Shown piece after piece: positions 19,374 to 29,310 of a stretch of DNA of 64,000 bases. Made by a program: the position numbers and the translations under genes. The stretch spans positions 238,800 to 302,799 of the forward strand of contig WNKV01000005.1 in NCBI GenBank assembly GCA_009720755.1, read 5' to 3'. The DNA is from Rhodoplanes serenus (GTDB taxonomy: Bacteria; Pseudomonadota; Alphaproteobacteria; Rhizobiales; Xanthobacteraceae). Position 1 is the stretch's first letter, and the number at the start of each line of letters is the position of its first letter. Under the pieces are notes generated by a model. The model was not told the origin of the DNA, did not search any database, and saw nothing but the letters and a program-made list of their open reading frames with translations.

Positions 19374-19985
19374 ATGACCTCGACCCAAGCCGACCACGCC
19401 CCTCGCCTCGCTGCCGCTCTGCTCACCGCGATCGAAGACCACGTGCTGCCGAGAACCCGACAGGGGGTCGCGGCCGGCAACAAGGTGTTCGGTGCCGCCC
19501 TGCTGCGCAAGGACGATCTCTCCGTCGTGCTGGCCGAGACCAACAACGAGACCGAGAATCCGCTGTGGCATGGCGAGGTCCACATGCTGAAGCGATGGTA
19601 CGAGCGGCCCGCCGCCGCGCGGCTCGACCATCGCGACCTGATCTTCCTGTCGACCCACGAGCCCTGTCCGATGTGCCTCTCGGCCATCACCTGGGCGGGC
19701 TTCGACAACTTCTATTACTTCTTCAGCTACGAGGACTCCCGCGACGCCTTCGCGATCCCGCACGATCTGCGCATACTCAAGGAGGTCTTCACGCTGGAGC
19801 CCGGCGGCTACAACCGGCGGAACGCCTTCTGGAGCAGCGTCTTCATTCGCGACCTGATCGAGGCCAGCCCGGAGCCGGTCCGTGCCGGCCTGCGCACCCG
19901 CGCGGCGGCGATCGCGGCCGAGTACGACCGGCTCTCGGCGCAGTACCAGCAGGGCAAGCACGCCAACGCCATCCCGCTGAAGTGA
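19374..19985 (+). CDS. Cytidine/deoxycytidylate deaminase-type zinc protein
   Basis: 203 aa. The zinc/active-site pair is HGEVHML (HxE) and HEPCPMCLSAIT (PCxxC), typical of the CDA superfamily. The C-terminal part YYFFSYEDSRDAF and LEPGGYNRRNAFW is a conserved extension I associate with a rhizobial nucleoside-deaminase-like family. The base or nucleoside substrate is unknown. ATG at 19374. Converges with the AadA-like gene, 85 bp apart. Confidence 0.88.
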   Translation: MTSTQADHAPRLAAALLTAIEDHVLPRTRQGVAAGNKVFGAALLRKDDLSVVLAETNNETENPLWHGEVHMLKRWYERPAAARLDHRDLIFLSTHEPCPMCLSAITWAGFDNFYYFFSYEDSRDAFAIPHDLRILKEVFTLEPGGYNRRNAFWSSVFIRDLIEASPEPVRAGLRTRAAAIAAEYDRLSAQYQQGKHANAIPLK

Positions 19986-20070
19986 GCGTGGCGCCGAACC
20001 CGCTTGCCGAGCCCATTCCGGCGACGTGGACTCTGGTCGGCCGTCGAAACGGATCGAACAAGGCTTCGCT

Positions 20071-20862
20071 CTACAGGCAAGCCACCACCCGTTGATGCAG
20101 ACAATCGGCGGCGTGCAGAGCCTCGACCTGGCGGTCGGTCCAGTCGTCGTGGAGGTCGCCCCGATAGGCCGCCCGCGCATAGGTCAGCGTGTCGGCCACC
20201 GCGGCCGGCAGACGCGGCTGCGCCGCCGTGACCGCCCAGGCGGCGGCCACGTCCTTGCCGAGGAAGTCCCCCATCGTCGCGGTCCGCCACATCCGGGCGA
20301 GCGTCAGGAGAACATTGCGCTCGTCGCCAGACAGGCTGTCGATCAGCCGGGGCAGCCCGTCCCGCATCGCCTGCCGGATCTGCGGCGGCGATATCGCCGA
20401 GATCAGCTCCGTCGCGGCGGGGCCGACGAGAGGGCGGGCGCGCTCGCGGGCTTGCGCCAGCACCAGGGTGATCTCCGGGTCGCGCCCGGGCTGTGGAAGA
20501 CGGCCCGCCTCGACGATGTCACGGAGCCACTCGCCATAAAGGAACTCGGCCCGCGTCGGCGCCCCCGGACCCGCGAGATCCGACCGCAGCACCACCAGCA
20601 TCTCGATGCAGCGCGGGCCGCCCGGCCGGGCCGGATGGCGGCCGGACAGGCGGAGCAGCGTCGCCGCCAGGCGCGCCCGCTCCGCCTCGCCGAGCGGGCG
20701 TGTGACGATGGCGAGCAGGTCGATGTCGCTTTGCGGCCGCAGACCGCCGTCCATCGCCGAGCCGTGCAGGTAGAGGCCGAGCAGCCCATCTCCCAGGAGG
20801 TCGGCGACGCGGTCCGCAACCTCCCGGGCCTCGGGCGGAATCGCCATCGTGTCGCGCGGCAT
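20071..20862 (-). CDS. AadA-like aminoglycoside nucleotidyltransferase (ANT(3'')/(9) type)
   Basis: 263 aa, the same length as class AadA enzymes. The nucleotidyltransferase motif YLHGSAMDGGLRPQSDIDL carries metal Asp residues at 46 and 48, and Glu87 in RCIEMLVV matches the catalytic base position of AadA. EFLYGEWLRD, LVGPAATELI, GDERNVLLTLARMW and KDVAAAWA follow the AadA template closely. AadA enzymes adenylylate streptomycin and spectinomycin. AGGAG at six bases fixes the start at 20862. No integron attC site, transposase or resistance cluster is adjacent, so it looks like a resident chromosomal gene. Confidence 0.88.
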   Translation of the reverse strand: MPRDTMAIPPEAREVADRVADLLGDGLLGLYLHGSAMDGGLRPQSDIDLLAIVTRPLGEAERARLAATLLRLSGRHPARPGGPRCIEMLVVLRSDLAGPGAPTRAEFLYGEWLRDIVEAGRLPQPGRDPEITLVLAQARERARPLVGPAATELISAISPPQIRQAMRDGLPRLIDSLSGDERNVLLTLARMWRTATMGDFLGKDVAAAWAVTAAQPRLPAAVADTLTYARAAYRGDLHDDWTDRQVEALHAADCLHQRVVACL

Positions 20863-21001
20863 GGTCGTCTCTCCTCCGGGCGGGCGGCGGGGTGATCGGT
20901 TCGGTGCGGTGGGCGCGTTCCCGTCGCCTGTTTGGAAACCGTTAACTCTCGCCTCCCACTCTGCGGCCGATACCCGCCGTGGGAAAGTTACGAGAGCACC
21001 G

Positions 21002-21217
21002 ATGGACGCAGACGATTCGAAGTTCAGCAACGCCGAGGTCGAGCTGAGGCAGCTCATCGACGACGTGACGCGCGCCATGACGCGGGCACAGGCGGCGATC
21101 GCAAGGGTCACCAACCGACAGGCGGCCGACGCGGCGGCGCCAGCCGCACCCGCGATGCCGGCGCGCGAGATGTCCGCGCCCGAGATGGCGGCGCCCGAGG
21201 CACCGGCAGCGGCGTAA
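21002..21217 (+). CDS. Small hypothetical protein with Ala/Pro/Met-rich tail (71 aa)
   Basis: ATG at 21002. Residues 1-40 (DADDSKFSNAEVELRQLIDD and onward) could form an amphipathic helix or short coiled coil; the C-terminus is a low-complexity repeat of AP(E/A)M motifs. Ribosome binding site is weak (GAGAG). No homolog recognised. Diverges from the AadA-like gene. Could be real but is weakly supported. Confidence 0.45.
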   Translation: MDADDSKFSNAEVELRQLIDDVTRAMTRAQAAIARVTNRQAADAAAPAAPAMPAREMSAPEMAAPEAPAAA

Positions 21218-21301
21218 TACCCACGGCAGCACGCCCGGACTGTATCCTCCATCATGGCCGGCCCGAGGCCGGCATGACGAATCGGCATCATAGGAGCAAC
21301 C

Positions 21302-21391
21302 TGGCGGACGGGGTGGGATTCGAACCCACGAGAGACTCGCGCCTCTGGCGGTTTTCAAGACCGCTGCCTTAAACCACTCGGCCACCCGTCC
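21302..21391 (-). tRNA. tRNA-Ser (anticodon UGA)
   Basis: 90 nt on the minus strand. The acceptor stem GGACGGG pairs with CCCGTCC, followed by discriminator G and an encoded CCA end at 21302. The anticodon loop CTTGAAA carries TGA, reading UCA serine codons. The long variable arm (AGGCGCGAGTCTCT region) is typical for serine tRNA, and the T-loop GGTTCGAATCC is canonical. Confidence 0.96.
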
Positions 21392-21403
21392 TGGCGGCGA
21401 TGC

Positions 21404-21426
21404 GTCGCGACCCGACGGGTCGCGAC
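21404..21426. terminator. Perfect 10-bp stem-loop between SDR gene and tRNA-Ser
   Basis: GTCGCGACCC and its exact reverse complement flank a 3-base loop. It lies downstream of the SDR stop and 13 bp upstream of the tRNA 5' end on the minus strand. There is no T-run, so termination or RNA-processing function is uncertain. Confidence 0.35.
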
Positions 21427-21482
21427 AAGCGACCGCTTAGCAGAACGCCGCGGCGGCCGGAAGGGTGCCGGCCCGCGGCCCC

Positions 21483-22373
21483 TCAACCAGCCGCCGCATC
21501 GGCCACCGCGGCGGCCTTCTGCACCGCCCGGAGCTGGCCCATGCCGGAGGCGAGCGCCCCGCCCCCGCCGGCCGCGATGCCGCCGTCGACCGGGATCACC
21601 GCGCCGGTGACGAACGAGGCCCAGGGCGAGGCGAGGAACAGGCAGAGGTCGGCGACATCGGCCTTGGTGCCGAGCCGGCCGAGCGGCACCGTGGCGGCCA
21701 CCGCCCGCTCCATCTCGGGGGTCGGCGCCAGCCGCGCCATGCCCTCGGTCTCGGCGATCGGGCCGGGCACCACCGAGTTCACCCGGATGCCGTCGCAGCC
21801 CCATTCCAGCGCGGCCACGCGGGTCAGCATGTCGACGCCCGCCTTGGCGGCGCAGACATGGCCCTGGAGCACCATGGCGTGCAGAGCCTGCGGGGCCGAG
21901 ATGTGAAGCACCACGCCGCCGGGCTTGGCGAGGTGCGGGTGCGCGGCGCCGAGCACGTTGAAGCTGCCGATCAGGTCGATGCCGACCACGGCGCCGAAGC
22001 CGCGCGACGACATGCCGAGCAGCGGGGCCGGGAAGTTGCCGGCGGCGCCCGAGACCAGCACGTCGATCCCCTCCCCGAGAGCGGCGGCGCAATTGTCGAT
22101 CGCCCGGGCGATCGCCTCGGCGTCGCGCACGTCGGCGGCCGCCCCGGTGGCGGCCCGGCCATGCGCCGAGAGACGCTCCACCGCGGCCGTCACCTTGGCG
22201 GGCGAGCGGCTGATCACGGCGAGACGGGCGCCCGCCGCCGCGAACGCCTCGGCGATGCCGAGATTGATGCCGCTGGTGCCGCCCACCACCAGCACGCGGC
22301 GGTCGGTGAAGTCGAACGGCGGCGCCGTCGTCGAAGCAGGCGTGGTCGAGGCAGGCGTCGTAGTCATCGTCAC
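21483..22373 (-). CDS. SDR family oxidoreductase, 2,4-dienoyl-CoA reductase-like
   Basis: 296 aa Rossmann protein. Cofactor loop is VVGGTSGINLGIA near residue 30, NAG-like motif is SGAAGNFPAPLLGMS, and PGPIAETEG follows the active site. The usual YxxxK is CAAKAG (in HVCAAKAGVDM): the Lys is kept but Tyr is replaced, as in peroxisomal-type 2,4-dienoyl-CoA reductases. Function in unsaturated fatty-acid oxidation fits the neighbouring beta-oxidation genes. AAGGGA six bases upstream favours the GTG at 22373; ATG at 22367 is the alternative. The N-terminus has a short PASTT direct repeat. Confidence 0.85.
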   Translation of the reverse strand: MTMTTTPASTTPASTTAPPFDFTDRRVLVVGGTSGINLGIAEAFAAAGARLAVISRSPAKVTAAVERLSAHGRAATGAAADVRDAEAIARAIDNCAAALGEGIDVLVSGAAGNFPAPLLGMSSRGFGAVVGIDLIGSFNVLGAAHPHLAKPGGVVLHISAPQALHAMVLQGHVCAAKAGVDMLTRVAALEWGCDGIRVNSVVPGPIAETEGMARLAPTPEMERAVAATVPLGRLGTKADVADLCLFLASPWASFVTGAVIPVDGGIAAGGGGALASGMGQLRAVQKAAAVADAAAG

Positions 22374-22433
22374 GTCAAATCCCTTGATGTGTCCCCGGTT
22401 CGGAGCCCCGTCGGCTGCGGCGCGAAGGCGCCT

Positions 22434-22943
22434 TCAGGCCGCTTCGAGCTCGCACCACGAGGCGATCCAGGCGGGTGTCTCCGGCGCGTCGCCGCGATAG
22501 CCGCAGGCCCGCGCCACCTCGTCGGGGGCCACCAGGCCGTCGGCTCCCACGAAGGCGCCGCGCACCACGCCCTGGCAGGCGATGCTGCCGTCCACCTCGA
22601 CCCGGTGCTCGATGTACAGCCACTTGTCGTCCCAGCACAGCATCCGGCTGCGCAGCTCGAAGCGCTGGAACGGCTTCAGCGGCCGGCGAAAGCGCACCAC
22701 CGCGCCACCCAGCACCGGCTGCCAGTGGCGGCGCAGCAGCAGCCGCCACAGCCCGGTGCGGATGATCAGGTCGAGCCGCCCGAGATCCATGAAGGCGTGA
22801 TAGCGCGCATTGGTCATGTGCATGTTGAAGTCGAGATCGGTCGGCATCACGCGGAAGCGCAGCACCGACGTCTCGACCATCGCCATGCGGGACCGCAGGC
22901 CGGCGCCGATCACGGTCAGGATCAGGCGGAACCACAGGCTCAT
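22434..22943 (-). CDS. Hotdog-fold acyl-CoA thioesterase family protein (THEM6-like)
   Basis: 169 aa. One N-terminal hydrophobic stretch (MSLWFRLILTVIG) is followed by a 4HBT-type hotdog: MPTDLDFNMHMTNARYHAFMDLGR is the signature, with Asp/Asn typical of the family. Substrates are probably fatty acyl-CoAs. AGGGGG is optimally spaced for the ATG at 22943; a GTG at 22949 is also in frame. Follows the acyl-CoA dehydrogenase gene by 41 bp, so likely same operon. Confidence 0.85.
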   Translation of the reverse strand: MSLWFRLILTVIGAGLRSRMAMVETSVLRFRVMPTDLDFNMHMTNARYHAFMDLGRLDLIIRTGLWRLLLRRHWQPVLGGAVVRFRRPLKPFQRFELRSRMLCWDDKWLYIEHRVEVDGSIACQGVVRGAFVGADGLVAPDEVARACGYRGDAPETPAWIASWCELEAA

Positions 22944-22983
22944 GCTCACCCCCTGCGGGCGCCGTGCGCGCCCCGGGGCCGCG

Positions 22984-24768
<1,785 letters not shown>

Positions 24769-24978
24769 GTCTCTCTTCCTGTCCTGTCGTCGTCGTGGAA
24801 GGGAGCCGGCGGCGGGGGCATTCCGCCGCACCGGCTCGTCACCGGACGGGACGCGGCCGCCGCGGTCGGCCCCCGCCCGGTGCACCGAAGCGCGCCGCCC
24901 GTGGCGGCGCCTCCTCCGGCATTTGTCGTCTTCCGGGTCCCGCGGCGCGCGGCGGCGGGCCGGTCGTGATGGCGGCGC
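24769..24978. other. Spacer between multifunctional enzyme and acyl-CoA dehydrogenase
   Basis: 210 bp, very G+C rich, without a supportable ORF. The three beta-oxidation genes may still be one transcript through it, or the dehydrogenase may have its own promoter; no element is recognisable. Confidence 0.35.
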
Positions 24979-27303
24979 TCAGTTGCGCAGCGGCTTGCCG
25001 GTCATCAGCATCGACTCGAGCCGCGCCAGCGTGCCGGGCTGGCGCACCAGCCGGACGAGCTGCTCGCGCTCCAGCGCCAGCACCGCCTCCTCGTCCAGCG
25101 TCTCGGTCACATCGGTGTCGCCGCCCGACAGGATGCGGGCGAGCGCGCCCGACACCACCTCGTCGTAGGGCGTCGCCTTGCCGAGCCGGCGGAAGCCCGC
25201 CACCGCCATGGCCATCGCGGTCTCGGCCGACGGGCCGGGCAACACGTAGATCGGCGGCTCCGGCGGTACGTAGCTCTCGGCCATCGCCAGCGCGCGCGCC
25301 TTGGCGTCCGCCAGCAGGCGGTTGCGGTTCATGGTGATGCCGTCGGTGGGCCGCAGGTAGAGAAGCTCCTTGGCCTCGGCGGCCGACTTGGCGACGGTGG
25401 CGGTCGACACCGTCTCGAACACCTTGGCGACCGCCGGCATCGGCCCCTTGGGCAGACGACCGAGGGTGCTCCAGCGGTGCAGCATCTCCTTGCAGCCGCC
25501 CCATGCCGGGATCAGCCCGACGCCGACCTCGACGAGCCCCATATAGGTCTCGGCATGGGCCTGGATGGCGTCGCAGTGGAGCAGGATCTCGCAGCCGCCG
25601 CCGAGCGCCAGGCCGGACGGCGCGCCCACCACCGGGAACGGCGCGTATTTCAGCGCCCGATACGCCTCCTGCCCCTGGGTGACGCTCGCCTCCACCTCGG
25701 TCCACGCCGCGATGTTGCAGGCGAACAGCGCGAGGCCGAGATTGGCGCCGACCGAGAAGTTGTGCCCCTCGTTGTAGATCACCAGCGCCTTGAAGTCCTT
25801 CTTGACGCGGCGCACCGTCTTCACCAGCAGGTCGAGCACCTGCTGATCGATGGTGTTCATCTTGCCGGTGAACTCGAAGCAGGCGACGCCGTCGCCGAGA
25901 TCCCACAGCGCCGCCGAGCCGTTCTTGATCACCGGCGTGCCGGCCCGCTTGATGTCCTCCAGCAGCAGCACGCCGTCGGGGCGGACGATGTCGTGGTACT
26001 GGCCGTCGCGGCCGAGCGCCTGGCGACGGCCGTTCTCGACGCGGTAGAAGCTGCGGCCGGCGGCGAGGCGCAGCATCTCGGGCACCGCCTGCCCGTCGCG
26101 CTCGAGGCGGGCGATCAGCCAGTCGGCGCCGAGCCGGTCGATCAGCTCGAACGGACCCCAGCGCCAGTTGTAGCCGAGCCGCATCGCCTCATCGATCGCC
26201 TCGATGTCGTCGGCGGCGTCACCGACCAGCGCGGCCGCATAGGCGAGTGTCGCTCCCATCACGCGCCACGCATAGGCGCCGAGCGGGCTGTCGTGGTCGA
26301 GCAGCTTGCCGAGCGAGCGCCCCGACTCGGCGACCGCCGCCACCTCGGCCTTGCGGGCCGGGCGGAACTCGCCGGTGGCGAGATCGAGCGCCTCCTTGCG
26401 CTTGCCGGCCTCGCGGTTGAGCCGGTAGAAGCCGCCCTTGCCCTTGCGGCCCGTGTAGCCGTCGGCGATCAGCTTCTGCACCACCGGCAACGGCCGGTCG
26501 AAGGCGTGGAACGGATCGTCCTTCGGCAGCGCCGCCGCCAGGCTCGCATTGACGTGCGGCATCAGATCGAGGCCGACGAGGTCGAGCAGGCCGAACACGC
26601 CGGTCTTCGGGATGCCCATCGGCTTGCCGATCACCGCATCGACGTCCTCGATGGCGAGCCCGCGGGCGAACGCCTCCACCACGGCGGCCTGGAGCCAGAA
26701 CACGCCGAGCCGGTTGGCGATGAAGCCGGGCCGGTCCTTGCAGCGCACCAGGCTCTTGCCGAGCGACATGTCGGCGAAGCGCGACACGGTGTCGACCGCC
26801 TCCGGCCGGGTGAGCGGCCCGACGACGATCTCCAGGAGCCGCATGTAGCGCGGCGGGTTGAAGAAGTGGGTGATCAGGAAGTCACGCGCGAAGCTCTCCG
26901 GCAGCCCGTCGACGAGGGATGCCAGCGGCAGCGTCGAGGTGTTGGACGACACCACGCTGCCGGCCTTGCGGGCCGCCTCGATGCGCCGGTAGAGCGCCTG
27001 CTTGACGTCGAGCCGCTCGGTGACCACCTCGACGATCCAGTCGGCGTCACCGACGGCGGCGTCGAAATGGTCCTCGGTGTTGCCGGGCGTGATCAGCTTG
27101 GCGGCCGCCTTGGTCATCAGCGGCGCCGGATCGGCCTTGAGCATCCGCTCGACCGCACCCTCGGCGAGCGCGTTGCGGTTCGGCGCGCCGGCCGGGACGA
27201 TGTCGAGCAGCGTCACCGGCACGCCCGCGTTGGCGACATGCGCCGCGATGCCGGCGCCCATGACGCCGGCGCCGACGACGACGACCTTGCGGATTTCCGC
27301 CAT
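24979..27303 (-). CDS. FadN-type 3-hydroxyacyl-CoA dehydrogenase / enoyl-CoA hydratase
   Basis: 774 aa two-enzyme protein. N-terminal half: NAD loop VVVGAGVMGAGIAAHVANAG at residues 7-26 and catalytic His146 in THFFNPPRYM, then two C-terminal helical domains. C-terminal part: crotonase fold, with both catalytic Glu retained (ALGGGCE and GLVEVG). The order dehydrogenase-then-hydratase is opposite to E. coli FadB and matches Bacillus FadN (YusL). The start at 27303 overlaps the thiolase stop by one base (TGATG), implying coupling. The gene order thiolase-FadN-acyl-CoA dehydrogenase parallels the fadNAE set. Confidence 0.95.
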   Translation of the reverse strand: MAEIRKVVVVGAGVMGAGIAAHVANAGVPVTLLDIVPAGAPNRNALAEGAVERMLKADPAPLMTKAAAKLITPGNTEDHFDAAVGDADWIVEVVTERLDVKQALYRRIEAARKAGSVVSSNTSTLPLASLVDGLPESFARDFLITHFFNPPRYMRLLEIVVGPLTRPEAVDTVSRFADMSLGKSLVRCKDRPGFIANRLGVFWLQAAVVEAFARGLAIEDVDAVIGKPMGIPKTGVFGLLDLVGLDLMPHVNASLAAALPKDDPFHAFDRPLPVVQKLIADGYTGRKGKGGFYRLNREAGKRKEALDLATGEFRPARKAEVAAVAESGRSLGKLLDHDSPLGAYAWRVMGATLAYAAALVGDAADDIEAIDEAMRLGYNWRWGPFELIDRLGADWLIARLERDGQAVPEMLRLAAGRSFYRVENGRRQALGRDGQYHDIVRPDGVLLLEDIKRAGTPVIKNGSAALWDLGDGVACFEFTGKMNTIDQQVLDLLVKTVRRVKKDFKALVIYNEGHNFSVGANLGLALFACNIAAWTEVEASVTQGQEAYRALKYAPFPVVGAPSGLALGGGCEILLHCDAIQAHAETYMGLVEVGVGLIPAWGGCKEMLHRWSTLGRLPKGPMPAVAKVFETVSTATVAKSAAEAKELLYLRPTDGITMNRNRLLADAKARALAMAESYVPPEPPIYVLPGPSAETAMAMAVAGFRRLGKATPYDEVVSGALARILSGGDTDVTETLDEEAVLALEREQLVRLVRQPGTLARLESMLMTGKPLRN

Positions 27304-28439
27304 CACACCGCCTCCAGCACGGTGGCGATGCCCTGGCCGCCGCCGATGCACTGGGTGGCGAGCGCATAACGCCCCTTCTCGCGGGCGAGCAGCGCCGCCG
27401 CCTTGCCGACGATGCGGGCGCCGGTGGCGCCGAGCGGATGGCCGAGCGCGATGGCGCCGCCGTCGATATTGACCTGATCGGGCGAGAGCTGAAGGTCGCG
27501 CATGCAGGCGATGGCCTGGCTGGCGAACGCCTCGTTGAGCTCGACCACGTCGAGCTGGCCGACCGTCAGGCCGGCGCGCGCCAGCGCCTTGCGGGTCGCC
27601 CCCACCGGGCCGATGCCCATCACCTCCGGGTCGCAGCCGCAGATGGCGACCGCCTTGATGGCGGCGAGCACCGGCAGGTCGTGCGCCTTGGCGTAGTCCT
27701 CGGAGCACACCAGCACGGCGGCGGCACCGTCGGTGAGTGGCGACGAGGTGCCGGCCGTCACCACGCCGTTGGCGTCGAACGCCGGCTTGAGGGCCGCGAG
27801 GCTCTCGGCGGTGGTCTCGGGGCGGATGCAGCCGTCGGCCTCGACCTTGCCCTTGCGGCCCTGGATCGGCACCAGCTCGGCGTCGAAGCGGCCGGCCGCG
27901 CGGGCCGCCGCGGCGCGCTGATGCGAGCGCACCGCGAACGCCTCCTGCTCGTCGCGCGACACCTGCCAGCGCGCCGCCACCGCCTCGGCGGTCTCGCCCA
28001 TGCCCATGTAGGCGGACGGCATCTCGGCCGCGAACGTCGGGTTCGGCAGCGGGTTGAAGCCCATCATCGGCACCCGCGTCATGCTCTCGACGCCGGCGCA
28101 GACGAACACCTCGCCGGCGCCGAGCGCGATCGAGCCGGCCGCGGTGTGGACCGACGTCATCGACGAGCCGCAGAAGCGGTTGATCGTGGCGGCGCCGGCC
28201 GACTGCGGCAGGCCCGCCATGAGGCCGACCAGGCGGGCCAGGTTGAGGCCCTGCTCGCCCTCCGGAAAGGCACAGCCGACGAGCACGTCCTCGACGTCCT
28301 CGGGCTTGACGCCGGTCTGCGCGACCAACGCCTTCACCACCTGCGTGGCGAGGTCGTCGGGTCGCACCGCGGCGAGATCGCCCCGCTTGGCGGGGGTGAA
28401 CGGCGAACGCACGTATCCAGCGACAACAGCCTTCATCAT
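27303..28439 (-). CDS. fadA: Acetyl-CoA C-acyltransferase (thiolase)
   Basis: 378 aa thiolase for the last step of beta-oxidation. The acylated Cys is residue 90 in INRFCGSSM; GGAIALGHPLGATGAR supplies the catalytic His and CIGGGQG the second Cys. Two adjacent in-frame ATGs (28439, 28436) are possible starts. Coupled to the FadN-type gene by a one-base overlap. Confidence 0.95.
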   Translation of the reverse strand: MMKAVVAGYVRSPFTPAKRGDLAAVRPDDLATQVVKALVAQTGVKPEDVEDVLVGCAFPEGEQGLNLARLVGLMAGLPQSAGAATINRFCGSSMTSVHTAAGSIALGAGEVFVCAGVESMTRVPMMGFNPLPNPTFAAEMPSAYMGMGETAEAVAARWQVSRDEQEAFAVRSHQRAAAARAAGRFDAELVPIQGRKGKVEADGCIRPETTAESLAALKPAFDANGVVTAGTSSPLTDGAAAVLVCSEDYAKAHDLPVLAAIKAVAICGCDPEVMGIGPVGATRKALARAGLTVGQLDVVELNEAFASQAIACMRDLQLSPDQVNIDGGAIALGHPLGATGARIVGKAAALLAREKGRYALATQCIGGGQGIATVLEAV

Positions 28440-28752
28440 CGGGGCTTTTCCAAGAGGTGAGAGCGAGGGAGATTGATCGTCGACGAGGGGCGCCACGCAC
28501 GTCCGACGCACGCACGTCCGACGCACGCGCGAGCCGGCGCCTGAGCGCGGCCGGCGGCCGCGCGTCCCACAGGAGCGCACCCCGCGGAAGCGAGTCCAAA
28601 CGCGGCAGACACCGTGGGGGCACATCCGGGCAGGAGATCGCGCGTCAGGACAGGCTTCGTCGGAACAGGCTGCGTCCGAACAGGCTTTGTCGGAACAGGC
28701 TGCGGAGCAGGTCGCGGGCCGGCATCCGGCCGGATCGGCGCGAGCCCCGCGA
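28440..28752. repeat. thiolase-merR spacer containing two 15-bp tandem repeats
   Basis: 313 bp without a gene. Four imperfect 15-bp units of the type ACAGGCTKCGTCSGA run from 28650 to 28709, and two exact 15-bp units (ACGCACGTCCGACGC) lie at 28495-28524. Short tandem repeats like these can arise by slippage; spacing (1.5 helical turns) could alternatively allow regulator binding. It must also contain the promoter for the beta-oxidation operon. Confidence 0.65.
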
Positions 28753-29148
28753 TCAGACGGCGTCGACGTCGACGCCCTTGCGATTCAGCATGTCGAGGCT
28801 GACACGCTCGATGTCGCGCAGCTCCTTGATGCTGATCTGCACGGTCTCGAGCTGATCCTCGAGCTGGGCGATGCGGTCCCGGACCTTGGCGATTAGGACC
28901 TTGAGCTGCTCGACCTGGGTGGTGTCGACCACGTAGAGATCGAGAAACTCCTTGATGTCCTTGAGCGAGAAGCCGAGCCGCTTGCCCCGCAGGATGAGGA
29001 TCATGCGGGCGCGGTCGCGATGCGAGTAGACCCGCGTGGTGCCGACACGCTGGGGCGTGATCAGCCCCTGATCCTCGTAGAACCGGATCGTGCGAGGAGT
29101 GATGTTCAGCTCCTTCGCCAGCTCGGTGATCGAGTAGATCTTGTCCAT
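28753..29148 (-). CDS. MerR family transcriptional regulator (probable fatty-acid/acyl-CoA catabolism regulator)
   Basis: 131 aa. The N-terminal winged helix shows YSITELAKELNITPRTIRFY and EDQGLITPQR with VGTTRVYSHRDRARM; a coiled-coil dimer helix (about 85-120) follows. No Cys metal site in the C-terminus, and it belongs to the group resembling LiuR-type MerR regulators of lipid or branched-chain acid use. Lies between the beta-oxidation operon and fadD/fadL. A strong palindrome in front of fadL is a candidate operator, but the link is inferred from position only. Confidence 0.88.
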   Translation of the reverse strand: MDKIYSITELAKELNITPRTIRFYEDQGLITPQRVGTTRVYSHRDRARMILILRGKRLGFSLKDIKEFLDLYVVDTTQVEQLKVLIAKVRDRIAQLEDQLETVQISIKELRDIERVSLDMLNRKGVDVDAV

Positions 29149-29310
29149 CGCGATGCGTGTTCCCAGGGAATCGCAGCCCCAGCCGGGGGCTGCACCCTCC
29201 CCCGAACCGGCTGCCGACACCATAGGAATTTTCCGCCGCGATGGCCATGGATCGAGTTCGCCCGTGTCGCACCACACAGTTCATATCGGCTAGTCGTCGA
29301 GAGCGAGGCG

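Noticed and set aside
20071..21391. Genomic island boundary at tRNA-Ser next to the AadA-like gene
   Set aside because: No integrase, no duplicated tRNA 3' end and normal base composition.
24979..28623. A single 1214-aa fusion of thiolase region and multifunctional enzyme
   Set aside because: The N-terminal third is out-of-frame thiolase shadow; a one-base TGATG overlap separates two normal proteins.
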